Assembly: GCF_017355955.1 (NCBI RefSeq)
Contig: NZ_JAFFID010000006.1
Location: forward strand, 247,610-311,609
Origin: Sabulibacter ruber
Lineage (GTDB): Bacteria > Bacteroidota > Bacteroidia > Cytophagales > Hymenobacteraceae
DNA: 64,000 nt
Direction: 5' to 3'
In this document: positions 46,451-53,812 of the stretch, one piece after another
How positions within the stretch are numbered: the first letter of the stretch is position 1
Layout of the letters: the number at the start of each line of letters is the position of its first letter
Translations under genes and position numbers: made by a program
Notes under the pieces: model-generated
What the model saw: the letters and a program-made list of their open reading frames with translations, nothing else
Databases searched by the model: none
Told to the model about the DNA's origin: nothing

Positions 46451-46828
46451 ATGGAGACTAAAGGGAAGCATTGCGGCCACTGCGGGGAGCCCCTCGCCGG
46501 CCGGGCCGACAAGAAATTCTGCTCCGACCAGTGCCGGGCAAGGTCCGGCAACCAGCGGAAGCTGCAGGACCGGGGCGAGAGGGCCATGCGGGACATCAAC
46601 CTGGTCCTGCGGCGGAACCGCCAGATCCTGCAGCGCTTCAGCCCCGAGGGCAAGACCACCCTCCGGCGCGAGGCGCTGTCGCTGGCGGGCTTCGACTTCC
46701 GCTACCTCACCCACCTCTACCGCACCCAGAAGGGCAACACGTACCACTTCTGCTACGACTACGGCTACCTGCTGCTCCCCGAGGAGAAGGTGCTCATCGT
46801 CAACCACCAGGCCTACATGGAAAGATAG
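46451..46828 (+). CDS. small zinc-ribbon protein of unknown function
   Basis: I chose the ATG at 46451 (METKGKHCGHCGEPLAGRAD); the open frame to 46400 merely reads through the iterons. The 125-residue product has a C-x2-C ... C-x3-C zinc ribbon (CGHCGEPL ... KFCSDQCR) at about residues 8-30. A basic helix follows, then a small domain with FDFRYLTHLYRTQKGNTYHF. It is divergent from the recombinase gene and shares the iteron-containing gap. Similar short zinc-ribbon proteins are common in Bacteroidota without a known role; DNA binding is a guess. Confidence 0.78.
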   Translation: METKGKHCGHCGEPLAGRADKKFCSDQCRARSGNQRKLQDRGERAMRDINLVLRRNRQILQRFSPEGKTTLRREALSLAGFDFRYLTHLYRTQKGNTYHFCYDYGYLLLPEEKVLIVNHQAYMER

Positions 46829-46921
46829 GTCCCGTGAGAGGATCCTCCCGAGCCCATAACGCTTGATATGTTAACCAAGGATCAAATAAACTGAAAGTTA
46901 AAATCAAGGGAGTAGATATCT

Positions 46922-47079
46922 GTGGCTTGTATTTGATGGGTGGGGGTGTGTTTGTCGGATTGAAACGCTTTGGGTCTGACCGGGTGGGGCGGATTTCGGC
47001 AAGCCTGTCCTTCGGATGCCTGTAATAGTGCAGAAGGTGCAAGAAGTGCAACCCTTTGAAAGTATTGTTTGCAGGTGCA
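46922..47079. repeat. ~155-bp dispersed repeat, copy 1
   Basis: The stretch beginning TGGCTTGTATTTGATGGGTG and ending near GAAGTGCAACCC...GCAGGTGCA is repeated, with about four fifths of bases identical by eye, at 49653-49808 in the same orientation. It includes AACGCTTTGGGT, TGACCGGGTGGG and a run of degenerate 9-mers (TGCAGAAGG-TGCAAGAAG-TGCAACC). Different frames are open in the two copies, so it is not coding. The rest of the 382-base gap (46829-47210) shows nothing. Confidence 0.8.
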
Positions 47080-47210
47080 TTCTCTGGTAAACATGAGCGG
47101 CAACCTCCTTGACAAACTCCGGGCTCACCAAATGTCACTCTTTGATGAGGTGCTTCTCTATTGGAAAACGTAATGCGCAAGGAGGCATATAATACTCAGT
47201 GACCGCTTCT

Positions 47211-47593
47211 CTAAAACATGGTGTTGCTGTTGGCTGGGTGCTTATGTATGGCTTGCAGCACATCCCAATGCTCCACGATCTTCCCGCCCCAGTCAAAGCG
47301 GAAGATGCCTATCCCGGCATAGTCCTCTTCCGTGGGCCAATGCTGATAGCAGTGCAGTGCCACCGAATCGTCCTCTGCGACCGCCCTTTTGATTTCCACC
47401 CGCTTGCCCGGGTACTCCCTGGCCATCCGCTCAAAGTAGGCTATGAATGCCTCCTTGCCGTCGCCCACGTGCGGGTTGTGCTGGATGTAAGTATCCCCGG
47501 CGTATTTCCTGACGCCTCCCTTGGCCGGCACCGGTTGAACATCAGGTCATAGAAACCCATGGCGTTCTGCCTATTCTGCTCAGGTCTGCTCAT
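47211..47593 (-). pseudogene. frameshifted SnoaL-like (NTF2 fold) gene
   Basis: The N-terminus (MSRPEQNRQNAMGFYDLMFN, from the ATG at 47593) and the C-terminal part (RKYAGDTYIQHNPHVGDGKE ... IVEHWDVLQAIHKHP) together form one SnoaL-like protein of about 127 residues. They lie in different frames, joined near 47520-47535. The order and motifs (YIQHNP, EHWDVLQ) match the intact SnoaL-like gene next to it. It is either a real one-base frameshift or a sequencing error in a G/C-rich stretch. Confidence 0.7.
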
Positions 47594-47664
47594 AGTGAGT
47601 AAATGATACAGACGGGCGCCCCTCTTGGAGAAGTGCGCCCGTCTGTTTATGGGGTTATACCTGG

Positions 47665-48531
47665 TTAAAATCCAAACTTCCCGTTCCGGTTCTTCCACTC
47701 TTCCTTAGGAGTGATAATCTCCAGCACGTCCCAGTGTTCGGCGAGCTTGCCGTTCTCCACGCGGAATAGGTCATAGAAGGAGGTGTGCTTCCCGGCGAAA
47801 CTCCCCTCGCTCACCACCAGCACGAAGTTGCCCTCGCCGAGCACCTTGTGGATCCTGTCGTACTTCATGGTGATGCCAGCCTTGCCCATCGCCTCCAGCG
47901 CGGCGCCCAGCCCTGACAGTCGGTCGGCGATCTGGGGGTTGTGCTGGATGTAGTTGTCACCGTCGAAGTACCCTGCCAGCTTCTCCATGCGGCCGTTCAC
48001 CAGGATGTCGTCCACGAAACCCTTCACCAGGGCTTTGTTGGCCTCTGTCTTCTCCAGGTCTGCGGCTTGCGTAGGGCCGTCAATCATGGTATGCCCGCTC
48101 GGGTTCGGGGAGGTCGGCGTCTGCTGCAGGTTGTCCCAGTGCTCCACTATCTTACCGCCCTCAAAGCGGAAGATGTCAAAGCCTATCTTCGGGCCGAAGA
48201 AGTTATAGTCCGTGTGGGCGAACACGAAGTCACCGTCCTGGAAAACGCGCACGGTGTTCACCTTCGCTGAGTTGGGGGGAAGCTGGGCCAGTGCCGCGCC
48301 GAAGCCGGCGAGGCCGTCTGCTATGCCCGTGTTGTGCTGGGTGTACTTGCCTGGGTTGATTACTGCCACGGGGGCCGACTCACCGGTCTCGATGGCTTTC
48401 AGTAGGTCTACTACCTGTTTCTTGGTCATTTCCGTCTTCTTTAAGGTTGATTGGTTGATTAACTCAGAGGAGCAGCCGCTCAGTCCCATGGCCACGGCAA
48501 GGGAAAGGGCTGATGCTTTTAGAATCTTCAT
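47665..48531 (-). CDS. lipoprotein with two SnoaL-like domains
   Basis: A 288-residue lipoprotein (lipobox GLSGCSS near residue 20) made of two NTF2/SnoaL-like domains. The first is at about 40-150 (KYTQHNTGIADGLAGF, KIVEHWDNLQQTP) and the second at about 165-280 (NYIQHNPQIADRLSGLG, KLAEHWDVLEIITP). Such domains bind small hydrophobic ligands or act as polyketide-cyclase-like enzymes; no function is known for this one. A third, frameshifted domain gene lies just downstream and a divergent-type AraC gene upstream on the same strand, so the three form a likely regulated unit. Confidence 0.82.
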   Translation of the reverse strand: MKILKASALSLAVAMGLSGCSSELINQSTLKKTEMTKKQVVDLLKAIETGESAPVAVINPGKYTQHNTGIADGLAGFGAALAQLPPNSAKVNTVRVFQDGDFVFAHTDYNFFGPKIGFDIFRFEGGKIVEHWDNLQQTPTSPNPSGHTMIDGPTQAADLEKTEANKALVKGFVDDILVNGRMEKLAGYFDGDNYIQHNPQIADRLSGLGAALEAMGKAGITMKYDRIHKVLGEGNFVLVVSEGSFAGKHTSFYDLFRVENGKLAEHWDVLEIITPKEEWKNRNGKFGF

Positions 48532-48613
48532 GGTGTCTCGTTTTGATTACATCACAAAGGTCTAGCTAACCGGGGCGGGCGGAAAGGTAGGATTGGGCGA
48601 AAGGATGATACAT

Positions 48614-49486
48614 TCAGTCCGGTGCCAGGTTCCCCCGGAACTCCATGGGGGTGGTGCCTGAGTGTCTGCGGAAAAACTTGATGAAGTTGGTCGGCTCGTT
48701 GAACCCGAGGCCGAAGCCGATCTCCTTGACGCTGTCGCCGGTGTGGGCCAACAGGCGTTTGGCCTCCAGCATTATCCTGTCGTCTATCACATTCTTGGGT
48801 GACTTCCCCAGAACCCTGGAGGTCGCCTGGTTCAGCCGTTTCTCGGTGATGCTCAATTCGTCGGCGTAGCTGCTCACCTGCTTGATTTGCCTGAAACGGG
48901 AATCAACCGAATCCTTGAACAGGATAGTGTAGTCCAGGTCGGCACCGGGCTTTATCGTTGTGAACCCCTGTTTCCTGCGCTCCCGCTCGGCCAGCAGAAG
49001 GAAGCTGTGCAGATAGTTCTGGAGGATTGCCGCGTGGTTTGCCTCATGGGCGTTCCCTGCCTCTTTTTCCATCAGCAGGAAGAGGTCCTGCAGCATATGG
49101 GAGGCCTCCTCCATTTGGATGCGGGAGACCTCGAGAAGGTCGTTGAACAGGATTGAGCTGCGCAGGAACTTGACGTCTGTAGGTGTCCTGCAGAAGAAGC
49201 TGTCCGTGAAAAGGATGGCCTTGGCCTCATACCTCACGTTCGGGTCGAACAGCTGCACGGTATCCTTGTTCAGAAACAGCAGGGTGCCGGGTTTGACGGC
49301 GACGGGGTTGAAATCCACCAGGTGGGTGGGGGCTCCCTCCTGAAACCAGATGATGTGGTAAAAAGCAGTTCTGTGGGGAGAGATTAGGGCTTCCTTTTGC
49401 TTCTCGTATAGGGCTGAAATGGAAACCACCTCAAACTCAGTGGGCAACCCCTCCTTAAATCCGTAGGTTTTTATCTGCTCTGCCAT
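48614..49486 (-). CDS. AraC-family transcriptional regulator
   Basis: I chose the ATG at 49486 (MAEQIKTYGFKEGLPTEFEV). The frame is open to 49819 only because it reads back through the dispersed repeat. The 290-residue protein has an N-terminal cupin sensing domain (PHRTAFYHIIWFQEGAPTHL) and a C-terminal AraC HTH pair (DELSITEKRLNQATSRVLGK, VKEIGFGLGFNEPTNFIKFF). It is 82 bases upstream of the SnoaL-like lipoprotein gene on the same strand and may regulate it. A CAACTTTG element (- strand, 49516-49509) resembles the -7 consensus. Confidence 0.9.
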   Translation of the reverse strand: MAEQIKTYGFKEGLPTEFEVVSISALYEKQKEALISPHRTAFYHIIWFQEGAPTHLVDFNPVAVKPGTLLFLNKDTVQLFDPNVRYEAKAILFTDSFFCRTPTDVKFLRSSILFNDLLEVSRIQMEEASHMLQDLFLLMEKEAGNAHEANHAAILQNYLHSFLLLAERERRKQGFTTIKPGADLDYTILFKDSVDSRFRQIKQVSSYADELSITEKRLNQATSRVLGKSPKNVIDDRIMLEAKRLLAHTGDSVKEIGFGLGFNEPTNFIKFFRRHSGTTPMEFRGNLAPD

Positions 49487-49652
49487 TACTCCTCCGTTTA
49501 TGTCGCTGCCGCAAAGTTGTTCATTTGAAGCAGAACTCTTTCTATAACGATGAAAGATGGCAGCCTGGATCAATACCTGTTTTATAGTGCCGGCGGTTGT
49601 CAGGGCGGAAGGTTGGCAATGGCGTCTGCCTATCAGAGTGGTATGATAGGTG

Positions 49653-49808
49653 GTGGCTTGTATTTGATGGGTGGGGTATGCTCTCCGGATGGAAACGCTT
49701 TGGGTTTGACCGGGTGGGTCGGATTTCGGCAGGCATGACTTTTCTACGCCTTCAATAGTGCAGAAAGTGCAAGAAGTGCAACCCGCTTGAAAGTTTCGGA
49801 TGCAGATT
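49653..49808. repeat. ~155-bp dispersed repeat, copy 2
   Basis: Same-direction copy of 46922-47079. Shared blocks are GGCTTGTATTTGATGGGTGG, AACGCTTTGGGT, GACCGGGTGGG, CGGATTTCGGCA and AATAGTGCAGAA with GTGCAAGAAGTGCAACCC. The two copies bracket the SnoaL/AraC segment as direct repeats. The gap 49487-49933 holds nothing else that I recognise. Confidence 0.8.
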
Positions 49809-49933
49809 AATCCACCCATGATATGGGTAGCTGCTCTCTAAGACACTTTTTGAAGTGCTTCTCGGCTAGGATTTGCTAGAATTGAAGTAAAATTAAGTGC
49901 TTGGCCTGAACCAAAGCCTTATATTGATCCCTT

Positions 49934-50245
49934 TCAGTGGCTGCGTCTCAGAAGGTAGCGGGTATATCCGTTCTTCCTGTAGGCATCTATCACCTCCCAC
50001 CCTTTGGCTTGCATATGGTTCAGGGCTCCTACAGAGGACCCGAACAGCACCTCTTTCCCACGGTCATCGACTAGCTTCTCATCCCCTTCCCCATAATCGA
50101 CAAAAGCCCTTGCCTTGGCCTTGAATGCCTTGGTGTCGGTGGTCAGCTCGCAGTACTCGGCATTCTCCCTGGCGGTGGCCGTCTGGGCATGGGAGGAAAC
50201 GCAGAAAATAAGGGGAAGAGCTAGAAGGAAAATAAGCTTTTTCAT
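49934..50245 (-). CDS. small secreted protein of unknown function
   Basis: A 103-residue protein with a clear signal peptide (MKKLIFLLALPLIFCVSSHA, cleaved near AQT). The mature domain contains a short alpha/beta pattern ending NHMQAKGWEVIDAYRKNGYTRYLLRR. Similar small periplasmic proteins occur widely in Bacteroidota, often with a C-terminal GWE...Y...Y-LLRK signature. No enzymatic motif is visible and the neighbours give no hint. Confidence 0.75.
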   Translation of the reverse strand: MKKLIFLLALPLIFCVSSHAQTATARENAEYCELTTDTKAFKAKARAFVDYGEGDEKLVDDRGKEVLFGSSVGALNHMQAKGWEVIDAYRKNGYTRYLLRRSH

Positions 50246-50374
50246 GTTGAATGATCAGTTAGTTGATTGGTGGCTGTTCTCTTGCCCGGAGGATGGACCA
50301 CTGGTTCCCCGGCTGGCTAAAGCTACGATGTGACGGTAAGCGGACCAGGAGGCGAACGCTACGCCAGGCCTGGC

Positions 50375-51001
50375 TCAGGTTCCGGGGATTTCCTCCAGTT
50401 CTCTAAGGCTTAATTCCATGGCCCTTATCCTCCTGAAGTAAACCGTCCGGTAGTACCAGTACCTGAGCAGGAACGAGAAACCGGTCAGGGCAGCCGAAGC
50501 CAGGAGGATCGTGGTCAGGGGCAGGGGAAGGCTGCCGAGGAAGACCGCAAACACCGCATAGAAGGCCACCGGGGAAATAATGAGGAAGACCAGGTTGGTG
50601 AATCGGTAGTAGCTCCTGAAATTTGATAGAATCCTGCTGAGCGCCTCCCTGGAACTGGCGTCTGTGTTCTCTGAGAAGATCTCCTCCTGCCGGCTGTAGG
50701 CCCACCGGGAGAACAGGGCGAAACCTACCAGAACGGCGACTAATGGGAGTTGCCTGACTAAGGTGGGGCCCTCCACGCCCCTGTGGTACTGCCAGGCCAA
50801 ATAGCCGACCGCCAAGAGAACCATCAGCGCAGAGTTCCACCCGCCTACCCTGTTCCAGAACGCGCTTTTATCCTTCAGTGCCCCCAGGGAGGCTGTGTTG
50901 CCCTTGATGATTCTGTCAATCACCTCCCGGGCATTCCCTCCCTGGCCGGGTCCCTCTGTCTTTGCGGTGCCCCAGCGCTTTTTGAATTCGTCCAGTTCCA
51001 T
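50375..51001 (-). CDS. membrane protein encoded with an ECF sigma factor (putative anti-sigma)
   Basis: A 208-residue protein with a soluble N-terminus (~1-55) and four predicted membrane segments, in pairs at about 55-70 / 83-100 and 132-150 / 155-178. Its ATG starts one base after the stop of the sigma-factor gene (TAACATG on the - strand), so translation is coupled. Membrane proteins in this place are commonly regulators of the ECF factor. No zinc-binding anti-sigma motif is seen, so the anti-sigma role is inferred only from position. Confidence 0.7.
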   Translation of the reverse strand: MELDEFKKRWGTAKTEGPGQGGNAREVIDRIIKGNTASLGALKDKSAFWNRVGGWNSALMVLLAVGYLAWQYHRGVEGPTLVRQLPLVAVLVGFALFSRWAYSRQEEIFSENTDASSREALSRILSNFRSYYRFTNLVFLIISPVAFYAVFAVFLGSLPLPLTTILLASAALTGFSFLLRYWYYRTVYFRRIRAMELSLRELEEIPGT

Positions 51002-51002
51002 G

Positions 51003-51485
51003 TTATTCTTCTTTGCTTACGAGTGTCCTTAGTTGTCCCTTGATCCTGTTGAGCTTGACTCCCACGTGCGACTCCGAGATCCCCAGCACCTCGGCCATCT
51101 CCCGGTAGCTGCAGTCCTCCAGGTAGAGCAGGGTCAAGGCCTGGTCCACCTGCGACAGTTTCCTGATCGCCCGGTACATGGCCGCCATCTCCTCCTCCAT
51201 GCCATCCTCCGCCAACGGCACCTGCAACGCCTCGGGGCCCAGCTCGGAGAACCTCTCCGCCCTGGATTCCTTCCTCACCCTGGTGATGGCGTTGTTGAGG
51301 GCGACCCGGTACATCCAGGTTGTGACTTTGGATTCTCCCCTAAAGGACGGGTAGGAGCGCCAGAGCTGCAGCACGATGTCCTGGAAGAGGTCTTCCCTGT
51401 CTTCCATGTTGCTGCAGTACATGTTGCAAACCTTGTGGATGAGGCCCTGGTGGTTCTCTATGAGTAAAAGGAACTGCTCTTTCAA
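51003..51485 (-). CDS. ECF-type RNA polymerase sigma-70 factor
   Basis: A 160-residue ECF sigma factor. Region 2 contains DREDLFQDIVLQLWRSYPSF and TWMYRVALNNAITRVRK, and region 4 contains YLEDCSYREMAEVLGISESH and VKLNRIKGQLRTL. The start is a TTG at 51485. No ATG or GTG occurs in frame between it and the upstream stop, and the resulting KEQFLLLIENHQGLIHKVC N-terminus matches what is usual for this type. It is coupled to the membrane protein gene downstream. The 506-base gap on its upstream side contains no gene that I can support. Confidence 0.92.
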   Translation of the reverse strand: MKEQFLLLIENHQGLIHKVCNMYCSNMEDREDLFQDIVLQLWRSYPSFRGESKVTTWMYRVALNNAITRVRKESRAERFSELGPEALQVPLAEDGMEEEMAAMYRAIRKLSQVDQALTLLYLEDCSYREMAEVLGISESHVGVKLNRIKGQLRTLVSKEE

Positions 51486-51909
51486 GATGCTCGGTGTTTC
51501 CCGGTTAGTCGGGGAAAGCGGCGATTCCTTAGGCGAGCCTGTGTCTTTTTTTTAATCCAGGAGGAGAATCCATAGGGCAGCCCAGGAATATGGCAGTTAA
51601 TCCATTGGTCTACAGCAAGATGCAATTGAGTCGTTTTTTTTTGGCCGAGTGCCAACCTTCGCACCTGCCCACCACGCCTCTTGGGACGGGGCAAGGCCGT
51701 TCCGGCTGTGTTTGAGGCAGGGGCTGCCAGCCGAATCCTTTCATTTGAAAACGGCCAAAGGCATGGGGTTATACAGCGCTCTGGAAGGGAATGCCTGGTA
51801 TGCTGGTGTTGCACAGCGGATTTTTTTAGATTGCTTGAAGAAAACGTTCTTCGCCTGAACTCCTATCCTAACACTACCTTAAAATTTACCTTGGCAGTCG
51901 CCAACAAAC

Positions 51910-51940
51910 TTGATTCCGACCAAGGAATGTGATAAGTTTG
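51910..51940 (+). promoter_or_regulatory. Bacteroidota-type promoter of the 51992 gene
   Basis: TTG at 51910-51912 and TAAGTTTG at 51933-51940 match the -33 and -7 elements, with a 20-base spacer. The ATG of the small secreted protein follows about 51 bases downstream. No other element was recognised in 51486-51991. Confidence 0.65.
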
Positions 51941-51991
51941 GGAGCATTCAACAAGTAGACATCAAAGGAAGGCAGTAGAAACACAAAACAA

Positions 51992-52390
51992 ATGATAAGA
52001 AGGTGCATCTTATGGTTACTCCTGCCCTGCTTCATCATCAGCGCCGCCCTGGCGCAGAAACCCAGCCCTATCTCCTCCCAAGGCACCACGGGGGCAGAAC
52101 GAGCCTCCCTCCTGCTGGGCACGGTTTCCGGGGAAGATGACTCCCTTTCCCTCGCCAGCCTCCTGGAGGAGTGCCTGGAATTCTTCGGTGAGCTTCCCAA
52201 GTCCAAGAAGAGCAAGGCCAGCGTCGCCAAGAGCTTCAAACTATCCCAGTTCGTCTCCGCCTCGGAGCCCGGTTTCGAGGCCGTTGCCTATTCCGTCCTT
52301 GTAGAAAAGCAGGTGGTTGCGTGCTATCAGCCCCAAGATTTCTACCCCTCTGATTACCATAGCTACCTCTTCCGGCTAACCCCCTTCTGA
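51992..52390 (+). CDS. small secreted protein of unknown function
   Basis: A 132-residue product with a signal peptide (MIRRCILWLLLPCFIISAAL, cleaved near AQK). The mature part shows no family that I know; it contains an acidic stretch (GEDDSLSLASLLEECLEFFG) and a basic one (PKSKKSKASVAKSFKLSQF). A good promoter lies upstream. It is about 200 bases ahead of the efflux operon on the same strand; a link is possible but not shown. Confidence 0.6.
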   Translation: MIRRCILWLLLPCFIISAALAQKPSPISSQGTTGAERASLLLGTVSGEDDSLSLASLLEECLEFFGELPKSKKSKASVAKSFKLSQFVSASEPGFEAVAYSVLVEKQVVACYQPQDFYPSDYHSYLFRLTPF

Positions 52391-52592
52391 TTTTACCCCT
52401 CCCTTCTTTTCTTCAATACAATGGCCGTACCTGGCTGGCAGGTTACCACAGAAGAGGCATGTCCTCTTCTCTGTGATAGCCCTGCCCCTTATTCCCATCT
52501 CCAAGCCTTCCTGAGTTCCCAAGTCTTTTCAGATTTGTCCCCTCTTTTTGACGGGACCGAAGGCGTTTACCCAACCATCAAAAATCAATATC

Positions 52593-53729
52593 ATGCTACC
52601 CCATAAGTTTACTTTGTCCCTTCTCCTTCCTTCCATGGCTTTCTTGGCCGGGTGCAGTGCCCAGGCGGAAAAGACGCCCGCCAAGCAACCCAGCAACTTC
52701 CCCGTCACGCAACTGGTCACCAAAGACACGGTGCTGCACAAAGACTACGTGGCCGATATCCAGGCCCTCAAGCACATAGAGGTAAGGGCCCGGGTCAGCG
52801 GATACCTGGAGAAAATCTACGTGGATGAAGGCAAGGAAGTGAAAGAAGGGCAACCTCTTTTCAGGATAAGCTCGCAGGAATACAAAGCGGAACTGACCAA
52901 AGCCGAAGCGAACCTGAACAGGGTTCTTTCTGAGGCGGAGACCGCCGAAGTGGAACTGGAGCGCGTCAAAGGCCTGGTAGAGAAAAACGTGATCTCCAAA
53001 TCAGAGCTGGCCCTGGCCAAAGCCAAACTGAAGGCGGCCAAGGCCCAGATTGAGGAAGCCCGTTCGGCCAGGAACAACGCGGCCAACAGACTCTCCTACA
53101 CCTACATCAAAGCTCCGTTCAGCGGCATTCTGGACCGAATTCCCCTTAAAGAGGGAAGCCTCATAGAGGAAGGCACCCACCTGACCACCATCTCGGAGCT
53201 GAACTCGGTCTACACCTACTTCCATGTCTCTGAGAAGGAATACCTGACTTTCATTAAGGCCCAAAAAGACGGCTCCAACAACAGCAGTAAAACGGTGGAA
53301 CTGATCTTGGCCGACGGCACCAGGTACCCCTTGAAAGGCCAGATTGAGACCATGGAAGGCGTATTTGAGCCCAATACCGGGTCCATTGCCTTCCGGGCCA
53401 AATTCCCCAACCCAGACAAACTGCTGAAACACCACGCCACGGGAAAGGTCCGGCTGTTCAACGACGTGGACAACGCCCTGATTCTCCCCCAGAAAGCCAC
53501 CTTCGAGGTGCAGGACAAGAACTTTGTGTACGTGGTGGGTCCAGATAAAAAAGTGTTCATTAAAAGCTTTACCCCTAAAGCCCGCTTCTCCCATTTCTAC
53601 ATCGTGGAGGAAGGCCTCAAACCAGGCGACAAGATCGTCTACGAGGGTTTCCAGAGCCTAAAGGTGGGAGAAACCATCCAACCGGTGGAAGTGCCCGTGG
53701 ACAGCCTCATGGCTGAGACGAATCCGTAA
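52593..53729 (+). CDS. RND efflux periplasmic adaptor (MFP) lipoprotein
   Basis: I chose the ATG at 52593 (MLPHKFTLSLLLPSMAFLAG), which gives a lipoprotein with lipobox LAGC. The 378-residue protein has the membrane-fusion layout: a biotinyl-lipoyl half (IEVRARVSGYLEKIYVDEGK), an alpha-helical hairpin (about 105-160), the second lipoyl half (KAPFSGILDRIPLKEGSLIE), then beta-barrel and membrane-proximal domains. It links the inner-membrane pump to the outer-membrane channel. It is the first gene of a three-gene operon. Confidence 0.94.
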   Translation: MLPHKFTLSLLLPSMAFLAGCSAQAEKTPAKQPSNFPVTQLVTKDTVLHKDYVADIQALKHIEVRARVSGYLEKIYVDEGKEVKEGQPLFRISSQEYKAELTKAEANLNRVLSEAETAEVELERVKGLVEKNVISKSELALAKAKLKAAKAQIEEARSARNNAANRLSYTYIKAPFSGILDRIPLKEGSLIEEGTHLTTISELNSVYTYFHVSEKEYLTFIKAQKDGSNNSSKTVELILADGTRYPLKGQIETMEGVFEPNTGSIAFRAKFPNPDKLLKHHATGKVRLFNDVDNALILPQKATFEVQDKNFVYVVGPDKKVFIKSFTPKARFSHFYIVEEGLKPGDKIVYEGFQSLKVGETIQPVEVPVDSLMAETNP

Positions 53730-53812
53730 GGTCCCCTCCAGAGATCATTTGGAAAGATGGTACGGCATAGGGGTTTCCTATGCCCATGGTTTGGTATTTA
53801 GAAAATAAAGCA

